Part shown: in pieces, positions 56,183 through 64,000 of the stretch
Numbering within the stretch: position 1 is the first letter of the stretch
Layout of the letters: every line of letters starts with the position of its first letter
Assembly: GCF_001650495.1 (NCBI RefSeq)
Contig: NZ_LWCS01000003.1
Span: 57,004 to 121,003, forward strand
Length of the DNA: 64,000 nt
Source: Mycolicibacterium iranicum
GTDB lineage: Bacteria; Actinomycetota; Actinomycetes; Mycobacteriales; Mycobacteriaceae
Direction of reading: 5' to 3'
Notes under the pieces: model-generated
What the model saw: the letters and a program-made list of their open reading frames with translations, nothing else
Databases searched by the model: none
What the model was told of the DNA's origin: nothing
Made by a program: the position numbers and the translations under genes

Positions 56183-57925
56183 TCAGTCTTTGGCGGCGTC
56201 TTGGCGCCATGTCACGTGCACGGGCACGGTGTCGTCCCACGGCTGACGGGTGACCATGTCGGCGACCATCACATATCCGCGCTCGAACTCGCCGGTCGCG
56301 GCGTCGACGAGGCGATACTCCTGGCGCTGCTTGTGGATCGGCTGCGCGTCGAGCAACAGCACACGCACCTCGCCCGGCTCGAAGTGGCATCGCTTCTGGA
56401 GGGCGTTGATCAGCTGCTCATTGTGCATATGGCCGTCGCCGAAGTTCCATCCGATGGCCGTACTGCAGATCCGTTCGCCATCGGTCAGCACGTAGTCGGC
56501 TTCGTCGTACCCGGCCATCACCCGGTGCGCCAGCGTGAACATCGCACGGCCGTGGGTGTTGAAAGACCGGAAGGCGTACCCCATGTACAGATACATCTCG
56601 GCGGTTTCCTTGCTGCCGTAGAACTTCTCCATCTGCGCGGCCGGCATACTCGCGATCGCAACGATGCCGCTGGTGATCTTTTCCGCCGCGGACGGCTTCA
56701 CGCACCACAGTGAGGTGTCCCAGTTGCCGGCGTAATAGCGCATGCCGGGCAGGAAGGACACCTTGCGGGGGAACAGGTTTCCGACCACGACGGTGCCTGC
56801 GACGGCGACGAACAGCACGAGGGGCCAAGGACTCTGCAGGTCCCCGAGGCCGACGCTCGCATTGCCGACGAACAGTGCCACCACACTGAACTGCATGAAG
56901 ACGTTCCACTCCAGCGGCACCCCCATCGGAATCGCCGACAGGATGCCGAAGTGGAAGACCAGCATGACGAACGCGGCGACGTAGGTCGGCCAGCCACCGT
57001 GGCTGAAGAACAGCACGAGCGGCACCAGCATTTCGATGGCGGTCGAGAAGTGGGCCAGCACCCGTGAGAGCCGACCGGGGCGAAGGTCATCCGGGAAATG
57101 CTCGAAGAACTTTCGCTTGATCCAGCGCGGCCGCATGACCGGGTTGTTGCTCATCATGGTGGAGATGACGAACGGAAAATGCTTGTTCAGCTTGGATGTC
57201 GCGGCACCCATCCAGATCACGAGGCAGACCAGCTTGGCGGCGATGATGATGTCCGCGCCGCTGAACAGGAAGCACACGGCCAGCGAGCCGTACACCTCGC
57301 CGCGGGCGGCCAGGAAGATCACCTTGTCGCGAAGACCCGCGACGATGAGCAGGCCGATGATCGTCGCGGTCTGCCACACGGGCAGCACGCCGACCTCGGA
57401 GCCGATCTCGGGGATGGGGCCGGTGCCGTTCGACCCCAGCGCGACCACCAGCGTGACCAGAAGTGCTGCATAGAGTGCGACGTCGAGCGGTGTCCGGGTG
57501 TCGCCTGCTGTGAGCGGTACGCGGTTCGGCCACGGTGGCAGCCGAATGGTCTTGGGCCGCAGCCAGTAAAGGATCGACCCCATCGGCGGGAAGAAGCGGT
57601 TGTTGAGCGGACCGAAGCCGCAGCCGAGGCCGACGACCTCGAAAAGCATCGTGTAAAAGACGACCTTCTGGTAGACGATCGGCTCGTGGTACCAGGCCGC
57701 CACGTTCGCGAAGCCGTCGATACCGGTTGTGGTGGCCACGACGATCACCCACGCAACGAGGATGTAGAGCAGGATCTTCACGACGTAGAACAGGTGCATG
57801 ACGACCGGTGTGCCGAAGCCGACTTCGGCCCAGTGCCGGGCCATCGGGACGATCCGCTCCGCGCGGGTGCCCTTGCTCCATTCCGCATAGTCGACGACGG
57901 GCGCGTCCTGTTTGAGAAAACCCAT
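56183..57925 (-). CDS. DUF3556 transmembrane protein
   Basis: 580 residues with about ten membrane segments in the first 400 residues, and a soluble C-terminal domain from about residue 410. Conserved-looking pieces include EVVGLGCGFGPLNNRFFPPMGS and WNFGDGHMHNEQLINALQKRC. I recall this as the DUF3556 family of mycobacteria, of unknown function; some homologues neighbour lipid genes. ATG 57925 with CCGGCATG context has no strong ribosome binding site. Confidence 0.85.
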   Translation of the reverse strand: MGFLKQDAPVVDYAEWSKGTRAERIVPMARHWAEVGFGTPVVMHLFYVVKILLYILVAWVIVVATTTGIDGFANVAAWYHEPIVYQKVVFYTMLFEVVGLGCGFGPLNNRFFPPMGSILYWLRPKTIRLPPWPNRVPLTAGDTRTPLDVALYAALLVTLVVALGSNGTGPIPEIGSEVGVLPVWQTATIIGLLIVAGLRDKVIFLAARGEVYGSLAVCFLFSGADIIIAAKLVCLVIWMGAATSKLNKHFPFVISTMMSNNPVMRPRWIKRKFFEHFPDDLRPGRLSRVLAHFSTAIEMLVPLVLFFSHGGWPTYVAAFVMLVFHFGILSAIPMGVPLEWNVFMQFSVVALFVGNASVGLGDLQSPWPLVLFVAVAGTVVVGNLFPRKVSFLPGMRYYAGNWDTSLWCVKPSAAEKITSGIVAIASMPAAQMEKFYGSKETAEMYLYMGYAFRSFNTHGRAMFTLAHRVMAGYDEADYVLTDGERICSTAIGWNFGDGHMHNEQLINALQKRCHFEPGEVRVLLLDAQPIHKQRQEYRLVDAATGEFERGYVMVADMVTRQPWDDTVPVHVTWRQDAAKD

Positions 57926-57958
57926 GCCGGCTAGATTAGAACGTGTTCCAGTTCTTCC

Positions 57959-58015
57959 GAGCGATTCGGGCGTAGTTCGTCACGCTGAGGTTGTCCGCCG
58001 ACGCCGAAATCGCTC
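57959..58015. terminator. Imperfect hairpin at end of DoxX gene
   Basis: Arms 57959-57973 and 58001-58015 match in 13 of 15 positions; the right arm is ACGCCGAAATCGCTC, the complement of the CGATTTCGGCG core seen at 46246. The right arm touches the stop codon of the DoxX gene. It probably serves as its terminator, or is a relic of the repeat family. Confidence 0.5.
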
Positions 58016-58538
58016 AGGCGGCGCCCTGCTTGGCGGGCGGCCGGTAGAAGATCGCCAGCTGGCCGATGCCGCCTGCGAGCCCGAGGATCGCAGCGATCAG
58101 CAGACCCCACCAGCCGTGCAGGTAGTCGTAGACCCCGGAGTTGCGCAACAGCGCGTAGTCCAGGCTCAGCGTGCCCGCGCCGGTGGTGGCGATGCCGACG
58201 GCCGAGGCCGCCAGCACCAGGTTGTACTCCCAGCCCTCCTTGACGATGAAGAACCCGTTCGCCCTGTGGACGGTCCAGGCCGCGACGAACATCAGCGCGA
58301 CGAAGCCGGCGGCGGGGATCGGGGTGAGCAATCCGACTGCCAACCCGAGGCCTGCGGCCATCTCGGTGGTCGCGGCCACCCGGGCGTGGAACATGCCCGG
58401 TTTCATCCCCATGCTGTCGAACCAGCCGGCGGTGCCCTTGAGCCCGCCCTTGCCGAAGAACTTGTTGTAGCCGTGGGCGGCCATGGTCAGGCCGAGGACG
58501 ACGCGCAGGATCAGGAGTCCGACATCGTAGGCAGTCAT
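58014..58538 (-). CDS. DoxX family membrane protein
   Basis: 174 residues with four membrane segments and the DoxX start LLILRVVLGLTMAAHGYNKFFG, including the conserved His and a Gly/Phe-rich loop. Second DoxX-type gene of the window, little related to the one at 35246. ATG 58538 lies after an AT-rich GTTCTAAGTTTTGTTAC, giving no ribosome binding site. It follows the carotenoid oxygenase by 43 nt on the same strand. Confidence 0.88.
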   Translation of the reverse strand: MTAYDVGLLILRVVLGLTMAAHGYNKFFGKGGLKGTAGWFDSMGMKPGMFHARVAATTEMAAGLGLAVGLLTPIPAAGFVALMFVAAWTVHRANGFFIVKEGWEYNLVLAASAVGIATTGAGTLSLDYALLRNSGVYDYLHGWWGLLIAAILGLAGGIGQLAIFYRPPAKQGAA

Positions 58539-58581
58539 GTAACAAAACTTAGAACATCTGTTACGCCGCCGCCCACCCCCC

Positions 58582-60027
58582 TCATGCCGCGGGCACCCAG
58601 TTTCCGTGGAATCCCGCAGGCACGCGGTGGGGCAGCTTGATGCGAGCGACGTCCCCCAGAGTGCTCGCGTCGAGGATGGCCAGCTCACTGCGGTCGGTCG
58701 CGCGATCGTAGACGTAACCCATCAGCACCCCGTCGTCTTCGGCGGCGTCTGTCGTGGCCGGGTGGAAGACGAACTCCCCCAATGTCTTCCCGACACCGAG
58801 CGACCGGCTCATGGAGCCGCTGCCGACGAGGTCGTGTTTGAGAAGGGTGTCGGTCGTCTCGGCGCCCCCGGCCACGTGCGGGGCATAGCCGTAGCGGTGC
58901 CGCCTGCCGACCAGTCGCTCGTCGACACGTGGAAATTCCTGCCCCCGATCGTCGATCCGCGATTCACGAACCTTGCCGTCGGCCAGGTCTACCGTCCACC
59001 GATCCAGGGTCGGCGGCCCCTCGTTGGGTCCGAGGTGGTCGGTCGCGAACATCTTCTGGTGCCGCACGACGTCCAGCACGATCGTGTTGTCTGCCGGTGA
59101 GTCGTAGGCGTTCATCGGGTGGAAGACGTAACAGGGCTCGACGTCGAACCACCGGACGTCGGCGTTGTTCCCCTCGCGGGGCATGACACCGATGCGGGCC
59201 GGGTACTTCGGGTTCCAGGAGTAGGGAAAGCTCTGGCCGGACGACGGGGCCCCCGATTTGCGCGCCTTGATCGGATCCGGGATGGGCACTCGAGTCATCA
59301 ACGCAGACAACATCAGTCGGGCGGGCAGTCGTAGCCCACGCGGCACTGTGGCCGCGACGGCCTGACGCGCGTCGAAGGTGACCGGTAGGTCGTAGAGGAT
59401 CACGTGCTTCTCGGTCAGCGAGAAGTCGTGCATCATCGGGCAACCCGTGACCTCGATGTCGACGATCCGTTTGGCACGTCCGTCCGCGCCGATCACCGAG
59501 TATTGCACTGTGTTTCCCTGCAGGACACGGTAAGAGACCGCGTGCAGGTCGCCGGTGTCGGGATCGCGCTTGGGGTGCGCGGTGTAGCCACCGGTCAGCG
59601 TGCCGTCGAAGTCGCAGACGCCGACGGTGTCGAGTTCGTCGGTGAGCTCATAGTTCGCCACCCCGGATTCGATCAGCGCCAATGTCTTTCCCGCATGCCC
59701 GATCACATTGGTGTTCGCACCGACCGAGGCGGTGCCGAAGTGCTCGCCTCGTGTGGGCTCACCCAGCAGCCGTGTCGCCTGCGGGCTACGGACCCAACGA
59801 TTGCGGTACCACTCGGCCTTGCCGTCGCGGATCCGGATGCCGTGGACCATGCCGTCCCCGAGGAACCAGTGATAGGTGTCGGGGTCGACTTCCTCGATCG
59901 GGTTGGGTCCGTTGCGCAGGTACCGCCCGTCGAGATATTCCGGAATCGTCCCCGCGACCTCGAGATCGGTCAGCGTGTACTCCTGCGCAATGGGGGCCAG
60001 CGGGCCCTCCAGGTATCGATTGCCCAT
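58582..60027 (-). CDS. Carotenoid oxygenase
   Basis: 481 residues of the RPE65/CCO beta-propeller family. The four iron-binding histidines appear as His151 (AHPK), His200 (MMHDFSLTEKHVI), His303 (YVFHPMNAYD) and His474 (AGFHGNW). These enzymes cleave carotenoids or stilbenes, releasing aldehydes such as retinal. In mycobacteria a related enzyme (Rv0654) cleaves several carotenoids. ATG 60027 has GGAGGT 6 nt upstream. Divergent from its likely TetR regulator. Confidence 0.93.
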   Translation of the reverse strand: MGNRYLEGPLAPIAQEYTLTDLEVAGTIPEYLDGRYLRNGPNPIEEVDPDTYHWFLGDGMVHGIRIRDGKAEWYRNRWVRSPQATRLLGEPTRGEHFGTASVGANTNVIGHAGKTLALIESGVANYELTDELDTVGVCDFDGTLTGGYTAHPKRDPDTGDLHAVSYRVLQGNTVQYSVIGADGRAKRIVDIEVTGCPMMHDFSLTEKHVILYDLPVTFDARQAVAATVPRGLRLPARLMLSALMTRVPIPDPIKARKSGAPSSGQSFPYSWNPKYPARIGVMPREGNNADVRWFDVEPCYVFHPMNAYDSPADNTIVLDVVRHQKMFATDHLGPNEGPPTLDRWTVDLADGKVRESRIDDRGQEFPRVDERLVGRRHRYGYAPHVAGGAETTDTLLKHDLVGSGSMSRSLGVGKTLGEFVFHPATTDAAEDDGVLMGYVYDRATDRSELAILDASTLGDVARIKLPHRVPAGFHGNWVPAA

Positions 60028-60039
60028 GCCCGACCTCCG

Positions 60040-60078
60040 ATAACAGCGTTATATGCCCGTTGTGTATAACACTGTTAT
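60040..60078. promoter_or_regulatory. Paired palindromes between carotenoid oxygenase and TetR genes
   Basis: ATAAC-AGC-GTTAT (60040-60052) and ATAAC-ACT-GTTAT (60066-60078) are perfect 5-3-5 palindromes, centres 26 bp apart, in a 66-nt divergent gap. Two identical sites fit a TetR protein binding as two dimers and controlling both genes. Confidence 0.78.
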
Positions 60079-60093
60079 GACAGTGCGGCAACC

Positions 60094-60768
60094 ATGAGCT
60101 CGGAGCATGAACCCATGCCGGAGAGGCTGGTCGTAGCCGGGATCAGGCTGATGGAACGCGATGGCCTGGAAGCGCTGAGCGCGCGTAGCGTCACCGCCGA
60201 AGCAGGAACGTCGACGATGGCGTTGTACACACATTTCGGCGGCATGTCCGGACTTCTCGACGCAATCGCCGTCGAAGTCTTCGTCACCTTCACCCAGGTG
60301 CTCACCCAGGTTCCCGAGACCGATGACCCGGTGGCCGACTTTCTCGCGATGGGGCTGGCCTACCACCAGTTCGCCCTTGCCAATCCTCAGCGCTATCAAC
60401 TGATCTTCGGCGCGACGTCGCCCTCGTCGATTGCCAAGTTCCGCACCGACATCACCGTTTCCGGTAGCGCGACCAACCGCGCCGAATGGACCGCATCGTT
60501 CGGCGCGCTGCACAACGCGGTGCACCGGATGATGGATGCCGGCCGGATTCGCGACGACGACGAACTCGCGGTCGCAGGCCGGCTGTGGAGCATCAACCAC
60601 GGCGCCGTCATGTTGGAACTCGCCGGCTTCTTCGGCCACGAAGGTCACGGTCTCGCGCAGATTCTCGGCCCGCTGATCATCGATGCACTCGTCGGCATGG
60701 GCGACGAGCGGGACGCCGCCGTGCGCTCGATGGAGACGGTGATCGCGTCGGTGAGCGACCAGGGCTAG
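60094..60768 (+). CDS. TetR family regulator, likely controls the carotenoid oxygenase
   Basis: 224 residues: helix-turn-helix at about 10-55 (LVVAGIRLMERDGLEALSARSVTAEAGTSTMALYTHFGGMSGLL) and a C-terminal WHG-type ligand domain with ANPQRYQLIFG. ATG 60094; no strong ribosome binding site. Its divergence from the oxygenase and the double palindrome between them suggest it senses a carotenoid cleavage product or related lipid aldehyde. Confidence 0.9.
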   Translation: MSSEHEPMPERLVVAGIRLMERDGLEALSARSVTAEAGTSTMALYTHFGGMSGLLDAIAVEVFVTFTQVLTQVPETDDPVADFLAMGLAYHQFALANPQRYQLIFGATSPSSIAKFRTDITVSGSATNRAEWTASFGALHNAVHRMMDAGRIRDDDELAVAGRLWSINHGAVMLELAGFFGHEGHGLAQILGPLIIDALVGMGDERDAAVRSMETVIASVSDQG

Positions 60769-62024
60769 CGAAGCTCGCCGGCCAGTCGTTCGACGTAGGC
60801 ATCGATGTCGCCGATGGACGATTCGGCCGCGTGCACGCTGACCGCGACGGTGTCACCAATGCCGTGCACACCGTGGGTCACGCCCATCATCGGGGACAAT
60901 GCCGGCAATGCGGCCGTGAACACCACGGGCGCGTCGCCGAACCTGAGGTCCCCGGCGCCACGGTTCACGCTCGAGACCACGGTGTTGCCGATGGCCGTAT
61001 TCCACCGCACGGTGGGATCGAATTGCCTGACACCCCAATGCAACACTCGCGCGGGAACGGCGGCGAACGCCGCGTCCTCGGCAAGCATCGCCGGGTGCGC
61101 CGCACGGCGCCGGCGAGCCGCCAGTTCGGCGGAGATCAGGTGAACGCGTAGGCCGAATTCGACGTCAGGATGAAGCCCCACCCCGACATTTCCGTAGTGA
61201 TTGTTCGACTGTCGCGGGCCACTTTTCGCCATGGGGACCTCAGCACCCAGCTGCGACGGGTCGTCGCCGAGTTCGCGAAGGTGGGCGGCCAGAGCGGTCC
61301 CCATCGCGGCAAGCACGCCCACTGTGACCGTCGGGCCGCGGACCACACGACGCTCACACACCACCGTCCGTAGATGGCGGTCCCCTTCGGGCTGCCGATT
61401 CGTGCGCAGCACCGGACGCGGAAGCGCCTGTGGGGGAACTAAACCCGACTCGGTATCGCGCACCAGCCTCCGGTGAGCGCGCGCCGCGGCAACCGCGAGC
61501 ACAGGCATCGCCGCCCGAGGCCTCCGCGTCGGGACCACCGACGGTACGTCGCCATCGCGTCCGAACACCCGAGCCGCCAGAGCAGACCCTCGAATGCCGT
61601 CGGCGAGGGCGTGACTCATCTGCAGAACCGCGACCGTGCCGCTGCCCCTCACGCGCGGAAGTCCTTCGACGCCGGGAAAGACGTGCAGCCGCCATGTGAG
61701 CAACCGTGCGTCGAGCTGGTCGTCGTCCAGCGCCGACACGGCGTTCAGGCAACCCCGCCATGTGGGCTCGTCAAGAGCATGCACGACGAACTGATCCTCA
61801 CCGACCTCCCGAGACACCCACGCCGGATAGGTCCAGGATCCCGAATCATCGATGCGCAGCCGTAGGTCCTCGCATGCGCGCGCCCGGTCGCGTGCTGCGC
61901 CGAGGGCGTCGCCGAGGCCGGTTGTCCCGGCCCCGAATGCGAAGAGCAGAAACTGGTCGCTGGGGACTGCATCGGACATCCAGTACGTCTGTGCGTCGAC
62001 CGCTGTGAGCCGCAGCGCCGTCAT
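60765..62024 (-). CDS. Wax ester synthase/DGAT-like acyltransferase with altered active site
   Basis: 419 residues; N-terminal acyltransferase domain and C-terminal DUF1298 region (about 250-410) with NNHYGNVGVGLHP and TVVSSVNRG. The active-site motif HHxxxDG of WS/DGAT enzymes reads SHALADG at residues 137-143, so the first His is Ser while the catalytic second His138 and Asp142 remain. Members make wax esters or triacylglycerol at the membrane; here activity may be changed. ATG 62024 has AGGAGA 7 nt upstream. Overlaps the TetR end by 4 nt. Confidence 0.85.
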   Translation of the reverse strand: MTALRLTAVDAQTYWMSDAVPSDQFLLFAFGAGTTGLGDALGAARDRARACEDLRLRIDDSGSWTYPAWVSREVGEDQFVVHALDEPTWRGCLNAVSALDDDQLDARLLTWRLHVFPGVEGLPRVRGSGTVAVLQMSHALADGIRGSALAARVFGRDGDVPSVVPTRRPRAAMPVLAVAAARAHRRLVRDTESGLVPPQALPRPVLRTNRQPEGDRHLRTVVCERRVVRGPTVTVGVLAAMGTALAAHLRELGDDPSQLGAEVPMAKSGPRQSNNHYGNVGVGLHPDVEFGLRVHLISAELAARRRRAAHPAMLAEDAAFAAVPARVLHWGVRQFDPTVRWNTAIGNTVVSSVNRGAGDLRFGDAPVVFTAALPALSPMMGVTHGVHGIGDTVAVSVHAAESSIGDIDAYVERLAGELR

Positions 62025-62113
62025 GGGGGTTCTCCTACGCCGTGCCGCGAGAAGGCCTGGTTCCGGTGTGGTCGGTCAATCCGACGTTGACCTACTACAC
62101 CCGAATCGCTCCC

Positions 62114-62830
62114 CTAGACAGGGTCGAACTGGGAGATCAGCCAGCGATCATCGACCTTTTCCAGCGTGACCCGCACGCTCGACGCGGTGTCCGTCGGCGC
62201 GTCCTGGCCCACCGTCACCGTCTGGTTCACGAACAGCAGCACCACCGCCTCGTCGCCCGACAGCGACACCGAAGCCGCGGCGGGAACCGTCGCGATCGCC
62301 GAGATCTGCTTCTCTTTGGCGCCGGGGATCACGACGTCGTTGGTCAGCGACGTGTAGGACTCCTGGAACTCGCCGGTGAGCAGGTCTCGGGCCGCACCGA
62401 GCTGCTCCTCCACCTTGTCGGGGGTGTAGGACAGCAGCGCGATCGTGCCCTCGCGGGCCGCCTGCACCGTGGTCTCGGCCAGCGAGAGGTGTCCGGTGGG
62501 TTCGGCCGACATCGTGCCGGCACGGTTGGTGTCGTCGAGCCACTTCAGGTAGCCGGCGCCCGCCGCGAGCACCAAAGCCAGGGCCGGCAGCACCACGAAC
62601 GCGACGACACGGGACCACTGGATCCCGCGTTTCGCGGGTGCGGCCGGTGCGGGCTCCTCGGTGTTGGTGTCGTCGGTGGCCGGCTCCTCGATGGCCGGCT
62701 CCTCGACAGCCTGGGACTCTTCGATCTCCTCGGCTTCGGATTGTGCGGCTGTGGTGTCTTCGACACTGGTGTCGGTGGTCTCGTCTGCCACGGTCTCGGT
62801 CGCCTCGTCGCCCTTCACGTCTTTGGTCAC
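62114..62830 (-). CDS. Mce-associated membrane protein (second)
   Basis: 238 residues: a long acidic cytoplasmic N-terminus (about 1-70), one membrane segment (about 75-97), then an outer domain of about 140 residues of the Mce-associated type (LLSYTPDKVEEQLGAARDLLTGEF). Such proteins stabilise Mce lipid importers. GTG 62830 overlaps the stop of the first Mce-associated gene (GTGA). Last gene of the mce-type operon in this direction. Confidence 0.9.
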   Translation of the reverse strand: MTKDVKGDEATETVADETTDTSVEDTTAAQSEAEEIEESQAVEEPAIEEPATDDTNTEEPAPAAPAKRGIQWSRVVAFVVLPALALVLAAGAGYLKWLDDTNRAGTMSAEPTGHLSLAETTVQAAREGTIALLSYTPDKVEEQLGAARDLLTGEFQESYTSLTNDVVIPGAKEKQISAIATVPAAASVSLSGDEAVVLLFVNQTVTVGQDAPTDTASSVRVTLEKVDDRWLISQFDPV

Positions 62831-63489
62831 GGCACGAACTCCACGTTCGACACCTTGGCGTCTCCATCGATGTCCTGCACCGAGATCCGCATCCGCCACG
62901 CCCGCGGCTGTTGCTCGGGGGCACCCGCGTTCGTCGTCTGAACCGTCACCGCGACCAGAACCTGCGCCTCGTTCTCACTTGCCGACTCGATACCGGCCTC
63001 GGCAATGGTGCCCACGGACTTCGACTGGGCCTGCTTCACCACCTCGACGAACGGCTCCGCCCGCTGCTGGAACTCGTCGTAGAACGAACCTGTCGCCGAA
63101 TCCAGGATGCGCTGCACGTCGGCGTCGGCCGTCTCCCAGCCGATCGTTGTCAGGTTGAGCGCGCCCTGCCGACCGACCTGAAGGAACACATTGCGCTGTT
63201 CCTCGGCGCGGTGCGACTCGTAGGTGCGGTAGCCCAGCCACCCCACGAGACCGGAGAGAGCCAGCACGCCGACCAGACCGGCGATGAGCGCCACCGAGAC
63301 ATGCGACATCGGCGGCTTCGCGGGCACGGAGTCCTCGTCACCGGACTCGTCGGCTTCAGCGTCACCCTCCGCGTCGTCCTCCGCGGTGTCGACATCCTCT
63401 TCGTGCGAGTCCTCATCAGCCTCGGGCGACTGCGCTTTCTTCTCCGCGTCGGTCAGTTCCCCGTCGGGGGTAGCAGCATCGTCTGCCAT
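62827..63489 (-). CDS. Mce-associated membrane protein (first)
   Basis: 220 residues: an acidic N-terminus (about 1-60), a membrane segment (about 63-86), and a periplasmic domain containing FYDEFQQRAEPFVEVVKQAQSKSVG, as in mce1 and mce4 operon Mas proteins. ATG 63489 overlaps the upstream mce gene by 37 nt, so the three genes are tightly linked. Confidence 0.9.
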   Translation of the reverse strand: MADDAATPDGELTDAEKKAQSPEADEDSHEEDVDTAEDDAEGDAEADESGDEDSVPAKPPMSHVSVALIAGLVGVLALSGLVGWLGYRTYESHRAEEQRNVFLQVGRQGALNLTTIGWETADADVQRILDSATGSFYDEFQQRAEPFVEVVKQAQSKSVGTIAEAGIESASENEAQVLVAVTVQTTNAGAPEQQPRAWRMRISVQDIDGDAKVSNVEFVP

Positions 63490-64000
63490 GTTTGCTCCTC
63501 ATTGGCACCCTGGCCCAGGTTGGACTGTGTGTACACACGTCCGTCCGGTCCAACGTACGTGCCGTTCGCGGGATCATATTCGGCGGCCGCCATCGGTGGC
63601 GGCGCCGGACCCGCGGGCGGAGCCGCTTCTGGAGGTGGCGAACCGGGCGGCAACTGGGGAACGGCCTGCCCGGACAGCGTCGCGTTCGGGTCGCCCTTCC
63701 AGTTGTAGCCGTCGTTCAACGGCACGTAGTTCTCGTTGCTCTCGCACATCTTCGCGGTCGGCGCACGCTTGCCCGGCACCGTGACGCAGGGGATGTTGCG
63801 GGCGCCACGCACGTTGAACGCCCCGTCCTGCGGTACCCGGCAGTAGACGTCGCCCGCGGGCCGGTCGGGGTAGTCCTCGAACGTCGGTGGTCTCTGCTGC
63901 TGAGGGGGCAGGAAGCCGGTGTTGCAGGGGGGCGGGATGTTGAGGTTCAGATTCAGGGTGAGGTAGTCACCCATGTAGTCCTGCTTGGTGCCGTTCTTGG
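63453..64000 (-). CDS. Mce family protein, C-terminal part of an MceF-like protein (cut by window edge)
   Basis: About 182 residues of the C-terminal end; the N-terminus lies beyond 64000. It reads DYMGDYLTLNLNLNIPPPC, then the conserved YCRVPQD, IPCVTVPGKRAPTAKMCES and NWKGDPNATLSGQ segments that I recall from Mce1F/Mce4F, and ends in a Pro-rich region with VGPDGRVY. MceF is the sixth subunit of an Mce lipid-import complex. The operon number (mce1, mce4 or another) cannot be told from this piece. Confidence 0.9.
   Translation of the reverse strand, partial: KNGTKQDYMGDYLTLNLNLNIPPPCNTGFLPPQQQRPPTFEDYPDRPAGDVYCRVPQDGAFNVRGARNIPCVTVPGKRAPTAKMCESNENYVPLNDGYNWKGDPNATLSGQAVPQLPPGSPPPEAAPPAGPAPPPMAAAEYDPANGTYVGPDGRVYTQSNLGQGANEEQTWQTMLLPPTGN

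Overview
The window reads as chromosomal DNA of a mycobacterium, most likely a fast-growing Mycolicibacterium. It is GC-rich with frequent GTG/TTG starts. It carries genes for mycothiol (mshB), coenzyme F420 (fbiC), phosphatidylinositol mannosides (pimE, lpqW), an MmpL transporter, an Mce operon end with two Mce-associated genes, an MPT70-like fasciclin protein and a PGRS-repeat protein. From memory of the M. tuberculosis gene order, the stretch from fbiC to the echA gene at 39.9 kb follows Rv1173 down to about Rv1141c in reverse, with extra genes inserted. I saw no tRNA, rRNA, IS element, integrase or CRISPR array.

Layout. 1-7.5 kb: fbiC (cut by the window edge), a small membrane gene, an unlisted 35-residue ORF, mshB, a ClC-type channel/antiporter, lpqW and typA. 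7.5-11.4 kb: small metal-binding-like proteins, a membrane protein, and a three-gene coupled unit with a WXG-like protein and two tiny membrane proteins. 11.4-15.4 kb: mutT2, a pterin dehydratase, pimE, two Ala/Pro-rich secreted proteins and a 48-residue protein. 15.4-19 kb: nitroreductase, then a GH3 glycosidase divergent from its likely TetR repressor with heptamer repeats between. 19-20.1 kb: a resolvase-like remnant and a HhH-GPD protein with a duplicated tail. 20.1-26.4 kb: a LytS/LytTR two-component pair and two 'small membrane protein + sodium:solute symporter' modules. 26.4-31.4 kb: acyltransferase 3, DUF5302, an F420-type flavin/deazaflavin protein, two tandem O-methyltransferases, GntR and Sir2.

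31.5-35.2 kb: mmpL13-like transporter, TetR and methyltransferase in one operon behind a perfect operator-like palindrome. 36-40 kb: lipid/CoA genes (nitronate monooxygenase, SDR, alpha-methylacyl-CoA racemase, crotonase). 40-45.3 kb: MFS exporter, CPBP protease, NAD(P)-binding protein, gamma carbonic anhydrase-like protein, SDR+TetR. 45.5-50.8 kb: fasciclin protein, then a beta-oxidation operon (thiolase, crotonase, acyl-CoA dehydrogenase) and a CoA-transferase. 50.9-53.4 kb: a two-gene carboxylate-reducing module (adenylating enzyme plus LuxC-like acyl-CoA reductase). 53.6-55.1 kb: a PGRS protein lacking a PE domain. 55.3-62 kb: FadR-type GntR, DUF3556 membrane protein, DoxX, a carotenoid oxygenase divergent from a TetR gene with paired palindromes, and a WS/DGAT-like protein. 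62.1-64 kb: two Mce-associated proteins and the C-terminal end of an MceF-like protein.

The main themes are local regulation (five operator-like palindromes beside regulators or catabolic operons) and a family of look-alike intergenic hairpins at gene ends. Start codons are often uncertain; where I prefer one, the reason is given. Locus names from M. tuberculosis are recalled, not searched.
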